Assembly (NCBI GenBank): GCA_016709545.1 | Contig: JADJMO010000027.1 | Coordinates: 71,428-135,427, forward strand | Source: Myxococcales bacterium | GTDB lineage: Bacteria; Myxococcota_A; Polyangia; Polyangiales; JADJMO01 | Length of the DNA stretch: 64,000 nt | Direction of reading: 5' to 3' | Shown here: positions 18,191 to 28,472 of the stretch, in pieces | How positions within the stretch are numbered: the stretch's first letter is position 1 | How the letters are laid out: each line of letters starts with the position of its first letter | Made by a program: the position numbers and the translations under genes | The notes under the pieces: model-generated | The model's input: only the letters and a program-made list of their open reading frames with translations | Database searches by the model: none | Told to the model about the DNA's origin: nothing

Positions 18191-18624
18191 CCACCACCTC
18201 CAGCGTCGACCGACGTGCTGCAACCCACCCCCGCCTTGACCACCAGCGTGCACGGCTTGCCGGTGAAGTCCGCGCACGTGGTGTACCGAGCGACACGACG
18301 CACGCAGTTGTCGAGGACCCCGCGGTCGTAGACCCACGTGCACACGCTGCCGAGCTTGTTGCGCTCGAAGTCCTCGAGCGTGGTGGGGCAGGCGGGTGCG
18401 GGATCGGACACGCAATGGAGCGCCGCGAGCTGCTGCTGGAGCGCGTCGACGAAGACGGGGCAGGCGGTGGCGCGGTCGACGTACACGCCGTTGGCACCGG
18501 CGTCGGGCTCGGCGTACGGGTCGGGCCCTGCGTCCGTCGGGACGCTCGGGACGTCCGCGGTCGCGCCACCGCAACCGGCGGCAGCGAGGATGCACCCTGC
18601 GAGGCAGGCGGCGAGGGCGCGCAT
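18187..18624 (-). CDS. small secreted lipoprotein
   Basis: A 145-residue protein from ATG 18624: signal ending LAAAGCGG, a short Asp/Pro/Ala linker, then a compact domain with six cysteines (TACPVF, LHCVSD, APACPT, SVCTWV, DNCVRR, TTCADF, PCTLVV) likely to form disulfides. I do not recognise the domain. Its stop overlaps the GTG of the SMP-30-like gene, so the two are translationally coupled and may act together on the outer membrane. Confidence 0.6.
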   Translation of the reverse strand: MRALAACLAGCILAAAGCGGATADVPSVPTDAGPDPYAEPDAGANGVYVDRATACPVFVDALQQQLAALHCVSDPAPACPTTLEDFERNKLGSVCTWVYDRGVLDNCVRRVARYTTCADFTGKPCTLVVKAGVGCSTSVDAGGGG

Positions 18625-18668
18625 GGTCTCGCAGTGTATCGCGTGCGCCGCTCGTGTCCATTTGCCGG

Positions 18669-18684
18669 TGGCGCGCACGAAGCA
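18669..18684 (+). promoter_or_regulatory. possible sigma-54 promoter before the NtrC-type gene
   Basis: TGGCGCG at 18669-18675 and GCA at 18682-18684 place GG and GC ten bases apart, as needed for the -24/-12 elements of sigma-54 promoters, though the -12 box lacks the usual TT. The site is 24 bases before the start codon of a sigma-54 activator, which would allow self-control. The match is partial and could be chance. Confidence 0.25.
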
Positions 18685-18708
18685 AATATCAGTTACCCTC
18701 CTCGGCGC

Positions 18709-20120
<1,412 letters not shown>

Positions 20121-20124
<4 letters not shown>

Positions 20125-20975
20125 AGCTTCTGGATCGCGTCCCAGAACAGGTCACGGATCGCGTCGTGCCCCGCCGCGTTCGGGTGGATGCAGTCCTTGA
20201 CGAACCAGGCCTCCGCGCCCGGCACGCCGTGCCCGGCGAACTTGCCGTGCAGATCGAGCACCACGGTGCCGGGGTGCTTGGCGGCGACGTCGGTCATCAC
20301 CTTCTGCCAGGGCACGAGCAGCTCCGCCGTCGGCCTGCTCGCGGGCCAGATGCCGAGCGCGCCGCCGCACTTGGTGCCGGAGGCGAAGGTGAACTTCCCC
20401 GTCCCGTCGCTCGGGTCGTAGATGTTGGTCATGAGGACGGTGACCTCGACCCCGGGGCCGAAGCGGTCCTTGGTGAACAGCTTGCCGAGCGACTCCTCGA
20501 GGAACTCCGCGAAGTCCGCGCGGTTCAGGCTGTCGTCGCCGCTCGTGAGGATCTTCGCGAGCGCGGCCTGCACGTCGTTGCCGCCGATGGTGATGGTGAC
20601 GAGCACGGGCCCGTCGAGGCGCATCGGCAGCGTGTCGATCTGGCCACCCAGGTTGGCCGCGGTGGACCCACCCCTGGACTTCTTCTGCACCTGGATGCCC
20701 GGGTACCGCGTCGCGAAATCGCGGCCCTTGTCGGTGGGCCACCGCGCATCGTCGTTCTTGTCGAGCAGGTCGTAGTAATACGGCGCCTCGCCCCCACGGT
20801 CGGAGATCGAGTCGCCGAGGATGACGTGGGTGCGGTAGCTCTTCGCGCCCAAGGCCGAGTCGGAGGCGGCGCCGGTGTCGACCGCACCGCCGTCGCCGGT
20901 GGTGGGCGCGTCCTGGACGTTGCCGCCGCACGCCAGGAACCAGAGCGACACGAGACCGAGGGCAAAGGGACGCAT
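20121..20975 (-). CDS. SGNH/GDSL-type lipoprotein esterase
   Basis: A 284-residue secreted protein: signal LWFLACGG, a short linker, then an SGNH hydrolase. Block I LGDSISD holds the nucleophile serine, block II glycine is in GGSTAANLGG, block III is IGGNDV and block V is CIHPNAAGHD with the Asp/His pair. These enzymes hydrolyse ester bonds of lipids or polysaccharides. Substrate is not evident. The stop codon shares bases with that of the convergent regulator gene. Confidence 0.85.
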
Positions 20976-21064
20976 TCCGGCAGTCTTGCTCGGATCAGGG
21001 AACCTTGCCGAGACGTCCGTTCGCAGCGGCCCTTTTGCATCCGGCGTGAAGTGCGCCGGCGCAG

Positions 21065-21967
21065 TCAGCGAGGGCGTCGGCGAACCATCCAGGCCATCGA
21101 CACGCTGGCGAGCGCGAACCATCCGAAGAGCCCGAGTCCACCCCTGTGGATCACGCACCCGCTCGTCGTCGTCGGGGGAAACGGGTCGCCGCAGTCGCTC
21201 GGCGTTCCGTAGTCGGGCCCGGCGTCGGGCAACTCGCGCCTGCACTCGGTGTCCGGAACGGCGGACGGACACGGGACCTCGACCACGATCTCGGGGGTGG
21301 AGAGAGCGGGTCGACCCGCCACCGTGACCCGCGCTGCGACACGCTGGAAGGTGGTCGCGGCCGGGCAGCTCGCCGTCAACGTGACGAGTCGATCGACGGC
21401 CTTGCACTGGCCGGCGGCGGGCCAGTCGCCGCTGCGGCGAACCCCGTCGACGACGACGTCCACGTCGGTCACCCCCATGAACGGCGCGAGCTCGGCGGAG
21501 GCCGTGAACTGGATGGGCACGTACTGACGCCCGATCGGGCGACGCGCCTCGTCGCATGCATACGGGCTGGAGTCTCCGAAGTAGGGGGGCTGCGCGAGGA
21601 GGGTCCCCGCGGTGGTCGGCAAGGGCATCTCCGCCGTCGCCTCGAAGGAGACCTTGCCGGAGCCACAATCCGCCGACCAGTTGACCGTGTAGATCGCGCC
21701 CACGGTGAGCTTCGGCACCTCGAGCACCTGCAGGTCGCCGACGAACGTGACCGTCCGCGAGAGCTCTGTGCCATCTGGTGCCAGGAGAGAGACGACCGCC
21801 TTCTCGGTCTTGGTGACCGGGATCCCGCCGATGTTCGCGGGGAGCTTGCTCGGGACCGAGACGCTCGCCCGCTCGGTGCAGGGCGGCCCGAGATCCACGC
21901 CGGTCTCGGCCTTCGCGGCGTGGGTGACGAACAGGGTCCCCACCACGATGGCACAGTGGAGTCGCAT
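21065..21967 (-). CDS. secreted protein with MYXO-CTERM-like anchor
   Basis: A 300-residue protein with an N-terminal signal ending near AAKA. The body is beta-rich with several disulfide cysteines. The C-terminus has a cysteine in TTSGC, then a hydrophobic helix (GLFGWFALASVSMAW) and a final RRRPR, the layout of the MYXO-CTERM sorting signal, which in Myxococcota is processed after the cysteine and leads to the cell surface. The match to MYXO-CTERM is by layout only. The surface function is unknown. Confidence 0.6.
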   Translation of the reverse strand: MRLHCAIVVGTLFVTHAAKAETGVDLGPPCTERASVSVPSKLPANIGGIPVTKTEKAVVSLLAPDGTELSRTVTFVGDLQVLEVPKLTVGAIYTVNWSADCGSGKVSFEATAEMPLPTTAGTLLAQPPYFGDSSPYACDEARRPIGRQYVPIQFTASAELAPFMGVTDVDVVVDGVRRSGDWPAAGQCKAVDRLVTLTASCPAATTFQRVAARVTVAGRPALSTPEIVVEVPCPSAVPDTECRRELPDAGPDYGTPSDCGDPFPPTTTSGCVIHRGGLGLFGWFALASVSMAWMVRRRPR

Positions 21968-22009
21968 GCGTGATCGCAGAGCACCAAGCGTGCCGGCGCA
22001 GGCCCGTGG

Positions 22010-23515
22010 TCAGCGGACGCTGTCGGCGACGTGGCGGGCGAGGTGCCGGGCGAGCGTGTAGACCGAGATCTGCGGCGGCCCGCCGAGGCTGGTCGGGAAC
22101 AGTGAGCCGTCCGCCACGAAGAGCCCCGCGAGGTGGTGGTGCCGCCCGCGCGAGTCGACCACCGAGCGCCGACGGTCCTCGCCCATGCGCATCGTGCCCA
22201 TGGGGTGGACCGCGGTGAGCGGCACCGAGTGCGGCCGCGCGAAGTCGAGGTCGATCGCGGCGAGGTCCTTCTTGTTGCGTACGATCAGCGGTCGCACCGC
22301 GGGGACGTGCACCTCCTTCGCACCGGCTGCGAGCAGGATCTCGGCGCCGGCCCGCAGGCCCCTGGCGAGCTGGGCGCGGTCGCGCGGCTCCATCGCGTAG
22401 GCGATGCGCGGCTTGCCCTCCGGCGAAGCGGTCACGCGCCCCTCGGTCTCGTCGTGGACCATCGCGGTGAGCACCGCCATGCGCCGGTAGAGGCGCATGG
22501 CGCGCATGTGGTCGGCGCCGAACCCCGGCATGAGGGAGGCCGTGCCGATGGGGTGCGCGAACGCGGTGGTGATCCACACGCGCTTGTCGCTGCCCTCGGC
22601 GAAGTCGAGGTGCTCGGTGCACTCCCAGCTCTGCGGGATGCCCTGCCAGCCGTCGACGGCGTCGTCGAACACACCGGCCACCGCGCCGCCGGGGTGGATG
22701 CGCAGGCCCCGCCCGATCTGGTCGAACGGGTCGGGGACGCCGCTCACGAGCGCGAGCGCCGCGCTGCCCGTCGCGCTGGCCGACAGCACCACCGCGCGGG
22801 CCTTGATGCGCACGAGCTTGCCGGTGACCGTCTGCGCGAGCACGCCGGAGACGCGGCGCCCGTCGTGCAGGATGCGGAGCACCTTGGTGTCGCTGAGGAC
22901 GGTCGCGCCGCGCGCCATGGCCTCGGGGAGCAACACCTTGCGCGCGTTCTGCTTGGCGTCGTAGGCGCACCCGAGCTCGCAGAACCCGCTGCGCATGCAC
23001 CCCACGCGGTTGTGCGAGAGCGCCCCGCCACGCCAGCCGAGAGCGGCGAGCCCGCGACGGAGGGCGTCGTTGTTCTTGTTGATCGCGTCGTCGGGAATCG
23101 TGCTCACCGAGAGGTCGCGCTCCACCTCGGCGAACACGGGGGCGAGGTCGCTCGGCTTGCACCCGACGACGCCGTGGCGCTGCGTCCAGAGGTCGAGGAT
23201 CGCGTCGGGCGCGCGCTTGCAGAGGTTGGTGTTGTGGATCGTCGAGCCGCCGACGCCGCGGCCCTGCAGGACCGTGATCGCGAGGTCGGTGGTCATGCGC
23301 CCGCCGCGGTCCTGGAACAAGATCGGCAGCATGGTGTCCTCGCGCTGGTCGAAATCGGCCGGGGTGTGATCGCCCCCCTCTTCGACCGCGATCACGCTCT
23401 TGCCCGCGCGGGCGAGCTCGCGCGTGGCCATCGACCCGCCGGCGCCGGTGCCCACGACCACGACGTCGTGCTCGAGCACGGTGTCGGCGACCAGCGTGCG
23501 GCCGGAGACGATCAC
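22010..23515 (-). CDS. GMC-family oxidoreductase
   Basis: A 501-residue flavoprotein from GTG 23515. The FAD-binding GxGxxG is VVGTGAGGSMATREL, followed by EEGGDH, GRGVGGSTIHN (GMC signature) and the C-terminal HPMGTMRMG block with the active-site histidine and a final LFVADGSLFPTSLGGPPQ. Such enzymes oxidise alcohols or sugars. It has no signal peptide. Its start overlaps the stop of the Tat-signal gene upstream (GTGA), so it is probably exported folded, as a passenger of that subunit. Confidence 0.85.
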   Translation of the reverse strand: MIVSGRTLVADTVLEHDVVVVGTGAGGSMATRELARAGKSVIAVEEGGDHTPADFDQREDTMLPILFQDRGGRMTTDLAITVLQGRGVGGSTIHNTNLCKRAPDAILDLWTQRHGVVGCKPSDLAPVFAEVERDLSVSTIPDDAINKNNDALRRGLAALGWRGGALSHNRVGCMRSGFCELGCAYDAKQNARKVLLPEAMARGATVLSDTKVLRILHDGRRVSGVLAQTVTGKLVRIKARAVVLSASATGSAALALVSGVPDPFDQIGRGLRIHPGGAVAGVFDDAVDGWQGIPQSWECTEHLDFAEGSDKRVWITTAFAHPIGTASLMPGFGADHMRAMRLYRRMAVLTAMVHDETEGRVTASPEGKPRIAYAMEPRDRAQLARGLRAGAEILLAAGAKEVHVPAVRPLIVRNKKDLAAIDLDFARPHSVPLTAVHPMGTMRMGEDRRRSVVDSRGRHHHLAGLFVADGSLFPTSLGGPPQISVYTLARHLARHVADSVR

Positions 23516-24099
23516 GTCGCGCCCCGGTAGCGGAGCGGCACCCAGCCTTCGGTCGGGCGGCCCTTCTTCGGGCCGTCGTAGCCGAGCACGCCCCAGGTGC
23601 GCGGGTCGCGGTAATAGCCCATCATGAAGAGCGACTTGCACCCCGTGAACGCCCCCTGCAGCAGCGCGGAGGCGGAGCCGGCCAGCGAGCGCAGCACGTC
23701 GTCCTGCGCGGCCGGCGAGAGCAGAGAGAAGCGGTGCAGGTGCCCGCAGCTCATCGGGTAGGCGTGCTCGAGCATGCCGAAGAGGGCGAGGCACTCGCGG
23801 CGCACCTCGGCGTCGGACTCGGCGAGGAACTGGTCGACGAACTCGCTGACCCCGACCTCGAGCGGGGTCGGCGGCGCGCCGGGCGAATCGTAGGGCACGT
23901 CGGCCGCGCAGAAGCGGGCGGCGAGCGCGTCGACGACGACGAGCTGCCACGGCGCGAGGCAACGCAGCTTGGCGGCGCGCGCGGGGTCGACCACGTAGCC
24001 GCTCGCGCGCACGAACGCGGCGACGCCGGCGCCGGACAGGGTGGCGAGGGCCAGGCCGGCGCGGGCGGTGCGCGAGAGGAAGTTCCGGCGCGTCGTCAC
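23512..24099 (-). CDS. gluconate 2-dehydrogenase subunit 3-like protein with Tat signal
   Basis: A 195-residue protein. GTG at 24099 places TTRRNFLSRTARAG at the very start, a twin-arginine signal, followed by a hydrophobic stretch. The mature part (DALAARFCAADVPYDSPGAP, then YPMSCGHLHRFSLLS) resembles the small subunit 3 of gluconate 2-dehydrogenase-type complexes that carries the flavin subunit across the membrane. An earlier start at 24213 would bury the Tat motif. Coupled to the GMC gene by a four-base overlap. Confidence 0.75.
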   Translation of the reverse strand: MTTRRNFLSRTARAGLALATLSGAGVAAFVRASGYVVDPARAAKLRCLAPWQLVVVDALAARFCAADVPYDSPGAPPTPLEVGVSEFVDQFLAESDAEVRRECLALFGMLEHAYPMSCGHLHRFSLLSPAAQDDVLRSLAGSASALLQGAFTGCKSLFMMGYYRDPRTWGVLGYDGPKKGRPTEGWVPLRYRGAT

Positions 24100-24353
24100 G
24101 GGCGCATGCAAGCGGGGTGGCGGGCCGGCTGCAACCGTCGACGGAACGACGGCCGGCCGCCATCGTCGGTATGTCTGACGGAGGCTGAAGCGAGCGTAAG
24201 CAAGCCGAAGCATTTCGCACTCTCTGAGGACGTCGCGACGGTGCCTGGACCGCTCCGCTCCCGTGAGTGTCCCCGCTCGAGCTTGTCGGACCCGGAGTCC
24301 GTACCGTCCAACCCTGCCTTGACATCCATCGCCTACGATATACGCTCATTCAA

Positions 24354-25034
24354 ATGGCGAAGCGTACCGCCCAGCTAGAGCTCCCGCGTACCCGTGGGTG
24401 GGGTGGGCGTCGTCGGGGCGCCGGCCGCAAGCGCCTCGCACCGCGGCCGCTCGTTCCCCACCGTCCGCGACCGCCGCACGTGGGCTGGGCGCCGGTGCAC
24501 CTCACGCTGCGGTGCATGTCTGGGATCCCCTCGCTCCGCTCGATGGAGGTGTTCCCGGCGGTCGTCGCTGCGCTCCGCGCGGTGCAGGGCCCGCGCTTTC
24601 GCGTGGTGCACTTCTCGGTGCAGGACAACCACGTGCATCTGGTGGTCGAAGCGAACGATTCTGCGGCTCTACGCAAGGGGGCGCGCTCGCTCGGCGTTCG
24701 CCTCGCTCGCGCGGTGAACCGCGCCTGCGGCCGCAAGGGCCGCGTGCTCGACGACCGCTACCACACCCGCTCGCTCCGCACGCCGCGCGAGGTCCGCTTT
24801 GCGCTCGCCTACGTGCTCTTCAACTTCAAGAAGCACCAGGTCCGCGTGCCCACGCGGCTCGATCCGTGTTCGTCGGCGCCGTGGTGCGACGGCCTGCGCG
24901 ACCGTCGGCCCGCCGCGCTCGAGGACGCCCCCGTCGTCGCGCCCCACACCTGGCTCGCCCGGCTCGCCTGGCGGCGACACGGCCTGCTCTCGCCCGACGA
25001 GCACCCCGCGGAGGCCCTGGGCCGAGCAAGGTGA
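24354..25034 (+). CDS. REP-associated tyrosine transposase (RAYT, IS200-like)
   Basis: A 226-residue protein, ATG at 24354. After a basic N-terminus (KRTAQLELPRTRGWGGRRRGAGRK) the Y1-transposase fold shows the metal-binding HUH motif as QDNHVHLVVEA, and the catalytic tyrosine is in ALAYVLFNFKKHQ, where RAYTs place it. RAYTs are single-copy domesticated relatives of IS200 transposases that act on palindromic REP repeats. No flanking transposon ends are visible. TTGACA at 24319-24324 with TACGAT 10 bases on could form a weak promoter. A palindromic repeat pair lies 8 kb away. Confidence 0.8.
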   Translation: MAKRTAQLELPRTRGWGGRRRGAGRKRLAPRPLVPHRPRPPHVGWAPVHLTLRCMSGIPSLRSMEVFPAVVAALRAVQGPRFRVVHFSVQDNHVHLVVEANDSAALRKGARSLGVRLARAVNRACGRKGRVLDDRYHTRSLRTPREVRFALAYVLFNFKKHQVRVPTRLDPCSSAPWCDGLRDRRPAALEDAPVVAPHTWLARLAWRRHGLLSPDEHPAEALGRAR

Positions 25035-25038
25035 TTGC

Positions 25039-27015
25039 TCACGGCCGGCAGGTGGTGGGCGCCGCGAGCCCAGCCAGCCCGAACGCGCGGCACCACAGCT
25101 CGGGCTTCGACTTCTGCTCCGCCACGAGCGCGAGCAAGGCCTGCTCGCCCGCGCGGCCTTCGCGGATCGCGAGCGCGGCGCCGAGGATGCGGGCCTGCGC
25201 GCGCACCCGTGACAGACCGTGGACAGCCGCGCGACCGCGGGATCGGCGCGCGCCAGGTCGCCGAGAGAGAGCAGCCAGGAAGCGCGATTGACCAGCGCTG
25301 GCACCCGCTCCGGATCCAGCCGGAGCGCCTCGTCCACGTCGCCCAGCGCACCCACGAGCTCGCCGCGAGAGGCGCGCGCGACCGCGCGGTTGTTCCAGAG
25401 TGCCGGCAGCGAAGGGTCGAGCCCGAGCGCGAGCGAGGCGAGCACCTCGGCCTGCACGAAGTCGCCGCTCGCGATCGTGGCGCCGATCGGCCCGAGGTGC
25501 GCCTGCGCGAGGACCCACCGCGAGAGCGGCGGAAGCCCGTCGGCGCTCAGCGCGCGGTCGAGCGCGGACAGCCGCGTGTGCGCGTCGGCGCGCCGTGGCC
25601 CCGAGACCTCGAGCAGCGGCAGCGCGGCCGGCGTCACCGTCACCGCGAACGGGTAGCCCTTGTCCCCGCCTTGCACGAACACCGGGCGATCGCGGCGGAT
25701 CAGCGCGCCGTCGAGGTCTTCGCGCACCTTGCCGAGGCGCGCGGCGAGGTAGGTCGCGCGGTCGGCGAACGGTCGCGGCAGCACACCGACGTCGGGGCGC
25801 GCGCCCTCCACGAGCTGCGCGTAGAGCAGGCCGCCGCAGCTGTCGTCGCCGTCGCACACGACCAGCGCGCGCGGAGGCAGCCGGGAGAGCGCGCCGGGCA
25901 CCGTGAAGAGCCGCGCCACGAGCGCGCCCTCGTCCCCGGTGAGCTCAGGGGCCGCGCGGGCCACGACCCCGAGCGTGCACGCGACGGTCAACGCGAGCGC
26001 GAGCGGCAGCGCGCGCGAGAGCTCGAGGAGGACGAGCCCGGCGAGCGCTGCGAGGCCGAGCAGCGCCACGTGCCCCACCTGTCGGTCGGCGATCCCCATC
26101 GGGTTCACCTTCACCGCGTAGGCCGCGTCGGCGAGCACCGCGACCGCGAGCAGGCGCGGCCCCCGGCCCCGGACCAGGCCGAGCGCGAGCCCGATCACCC
26201 CGAGCGAGAGCAGCGGCACGCCGAGGTCGAGCAGCGTCGCGGCCGTACGCGAGGGCGTCCGCGAGGAGGTGCCCGTGCGTGCGCTCCGCGAACGTGGCCC
26301 GCAGGTCGCTCGCCCAGAAGTGCCGATGGAACGCGCCGACCGTGCGCGGATCGCCCCACGAGAGCGAAGGCAACCGCGCGGCGGCGACCGGCACGTAGAG
26401 CACGAGCCCCGCCGTCGAGAGCCCCCCGACCACGAACGGCGCGAGGCCGCGCACGCCGCGCGCGAGGGCCCGGACGACCGCGCCGACCACGAGCAGCGGC
26501 ACGAGGAGCCGCGCCGTCGGGTGGGCGGCGAGTGACAGCCCGACGAGCGCCCCGAGCAGCGTCGCGCGGTGAGGCGCCTCGTGGGCGATCGCGAGGGTGA
26601 TCGCGAAGAGGAGCAGCGTGGGCGCGTAGACCTCGGTCATCGTCGCCGCCCGGAGCAACGTGGGCGCGAGCACGGCCGCGCCGATCCCGACCCCCACCGC
26701 GAGCTCGGCGCTCCGACGCTGCACCCGCGCGGCCGAGGAGACCACGCGGGCGAGCAGCGCGGCCGCGAGCGCCGTGCACAGCGCCATCACGAGTCCGTGG
26801 CGGAACACGATGGTCCCGACCGGCAGCGCGGAGCCGAGCCCTTCGAGCAGGAGACAGAGCGGAGAGCCCGTCGGGTGCGAGACCCCGAGCACCCACGAGG
26901 CCGCGGTGAGCTCGCCCGTGTCGCGCGGCCCGACGTCGACGGGCACCCGCGCCATCAGGACGACGAGCGCGACGACGAACGCGACCTCGGGCCCCCCGAT
27001 CCGCGGCCGCGCCAC
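25039..27015 (-). CDS. DUF2723 membrane protein with C-terminal TPR, two frameshifts
   Basis: The N-terminus (PVDVGPRDTGELTAASWVLGVSHPTG) has the DUF2723 signature with its acidic membrane-edge motif, followed by about ten transmembrane segments. Family members resemble O-mannosyl/glycosyltransferases acting on lipid-linked sugars. After residue about 520 come tetratricopeptide-like helices (PALWNNRAVARASRGELVGAL, then VPALVNRASWLLSLGDL). The frame is lost near 26245 and regained in the original phase near 25215, so the two small indels cancel. The whole protein is about 658 residues. It ends four bases after the convergent RAYT gene. Confidence 0.7.
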
Positions 27016-27018
27016 CGG

Positions 27019-28450
27019 TCAGTCGTCTCCGTGCCGCCGCAGCACCCGCCGGAAGTTCGAGCGGTCGAGGCCCGCCTTGCGCGCGGCCTCGCTCACGTTG
27101 CCCTGCGCCCGCGAGAGCAGCGCGGCCCCGTAGGCGCGGTCGAAGTCGCGGACGATGCGTCGCTTGGCCTCCGGGTACGGCAGATCGGCGAGACCCAGCA
27201 CGAGCGAGTCCAGCGCCGACTCGAGCGTGACCGAGTTGACCGGGGCCACCCGGGCGAGGGCGCGCAGCCCACCCGTCACCGCGTCGGGCAACTCGGCCTT
27301 GGTGATCTCGTCGGAGGTGGCGAGCACCACCGCCCGCTCCATCGCGTTCTCGAGCTGTCGGATGTTGCCGGGCCACTCGTACGCCGTGAGCGCCTCGATG
27401 GCCTCGATGGAGATGCGCGCGATGTTCTTGCCGGCGCGCTGCGTGAACTTCCGGAGGAAGTGCTGCGCGAGCAGGGGGACGTCGTCGCGACGATCGCGCA
27501 GGGCCGGCAGGTCGATGGCGATGACGTTGAGGCGGTAGTAGAGGTCTTCGCGGAACGCGCCGCTCTCGATCTTTCGCGGAGATCGACGTTGGTGGCGGCG
27601 ATCACGCGCACGTCGACCACCTTGGTGTCGTTGGAGCCGACGCGCTTGATCTCGCCCTCCTGAGAGGGCGCAGCAGCTTGACCTGCGCGGCGAGCGAGAG
27701 ATCGCCCACCTCGTCGAGGAACAGAGTGCCTTTGTCCGCGGCCTCGAAGAGACCCGCGCGCGCCGACATGGCGCTGGTGAACGCGCCGCGCACGTGGCCG
27801 AAGAGCTCGCTCTCGATGAGCGTGTCGGGGATGGAGGAGCAGTTCACCGCGACGAACGGGCGCACCTTGCGCGGGCTCTTGTCGTGGATGGCGCGCGCGA
27901 CGAGCTCCTTGCCGGTGCCGCTCTCGCCGAGGACCAGCACGGTGGACGAGGCCGAGGCGACGCCCTCGATCAGCCGGTAGACCTCGCGCATCGGCGGGCT
28001 CGAGCCGATGAGGGTGGTGCCGGCGACGCTGCTGCGATCGAGCTCCTCCTCGAGGCGCCGGGTGCGGGTGATGAGGCGACGCCGCTCGGCGGCCTTGGCC
28101 ACGGTGAGCGCGACCGCGTCGAACGAAGGGAATGGCTTGGCGAGGAAGTCGTAGGCGCCCGCGCGCACCGCCGTGACCGCGTCCTCGATGCGGGAGTAGG
28201 CGGTCATGATCACGCACTCGACGTCGGGCCTTCGCGCCTTGGTCTCCTTGAGCACCTCGAGGCCCGAGACGCCGGGCATCATGAGATCGACCAGCATGAC
28301 GTCCGGGTCGTTCTTCTCGAGGTGGGCGAGCGCCTGCGTGCCGTCCTCGAGCTGCGTGACCTCGAACCCCTTCTGGGCCAGCGTGCGCGCGATCGTGCGA
28401 CGGAGCGTGGGCTCGTCGTCGACCACCACCACCCGCGGCGCGTCGCTCAT
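27019..28450 (-). CDS. NtrC-family sigma-54 response regulator with GAFTSA loop, two frameshifts
   Basis: The receiver domain has VVVVDDEP and phosphoacceptor MLVDLMMPG. The AAA+ part has Walker A GESGTGKE, GHVRGAFTSA, where most members have GAFTGA, and Walker B GTLFLDEVGD. The C-terminal Fis-type helix-turn-helix is NVSEAARKAGLDRSNFRRVLRRHG. Two single-base losses interrupt it: near 27665 (expected ALQEGEIKRVG) and at about 27577, where GAAAGA should read GAAAAGA to give REKIESGAFREDLYYRLNV. With these repaired the protein has about 476 residues. The diguanylate cyclase gene lies 22 bases upstream on the same strand. Confidence 0.85.
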
Positions 28451-28472
28451 CGACCTCGGATGATAGTCGACC

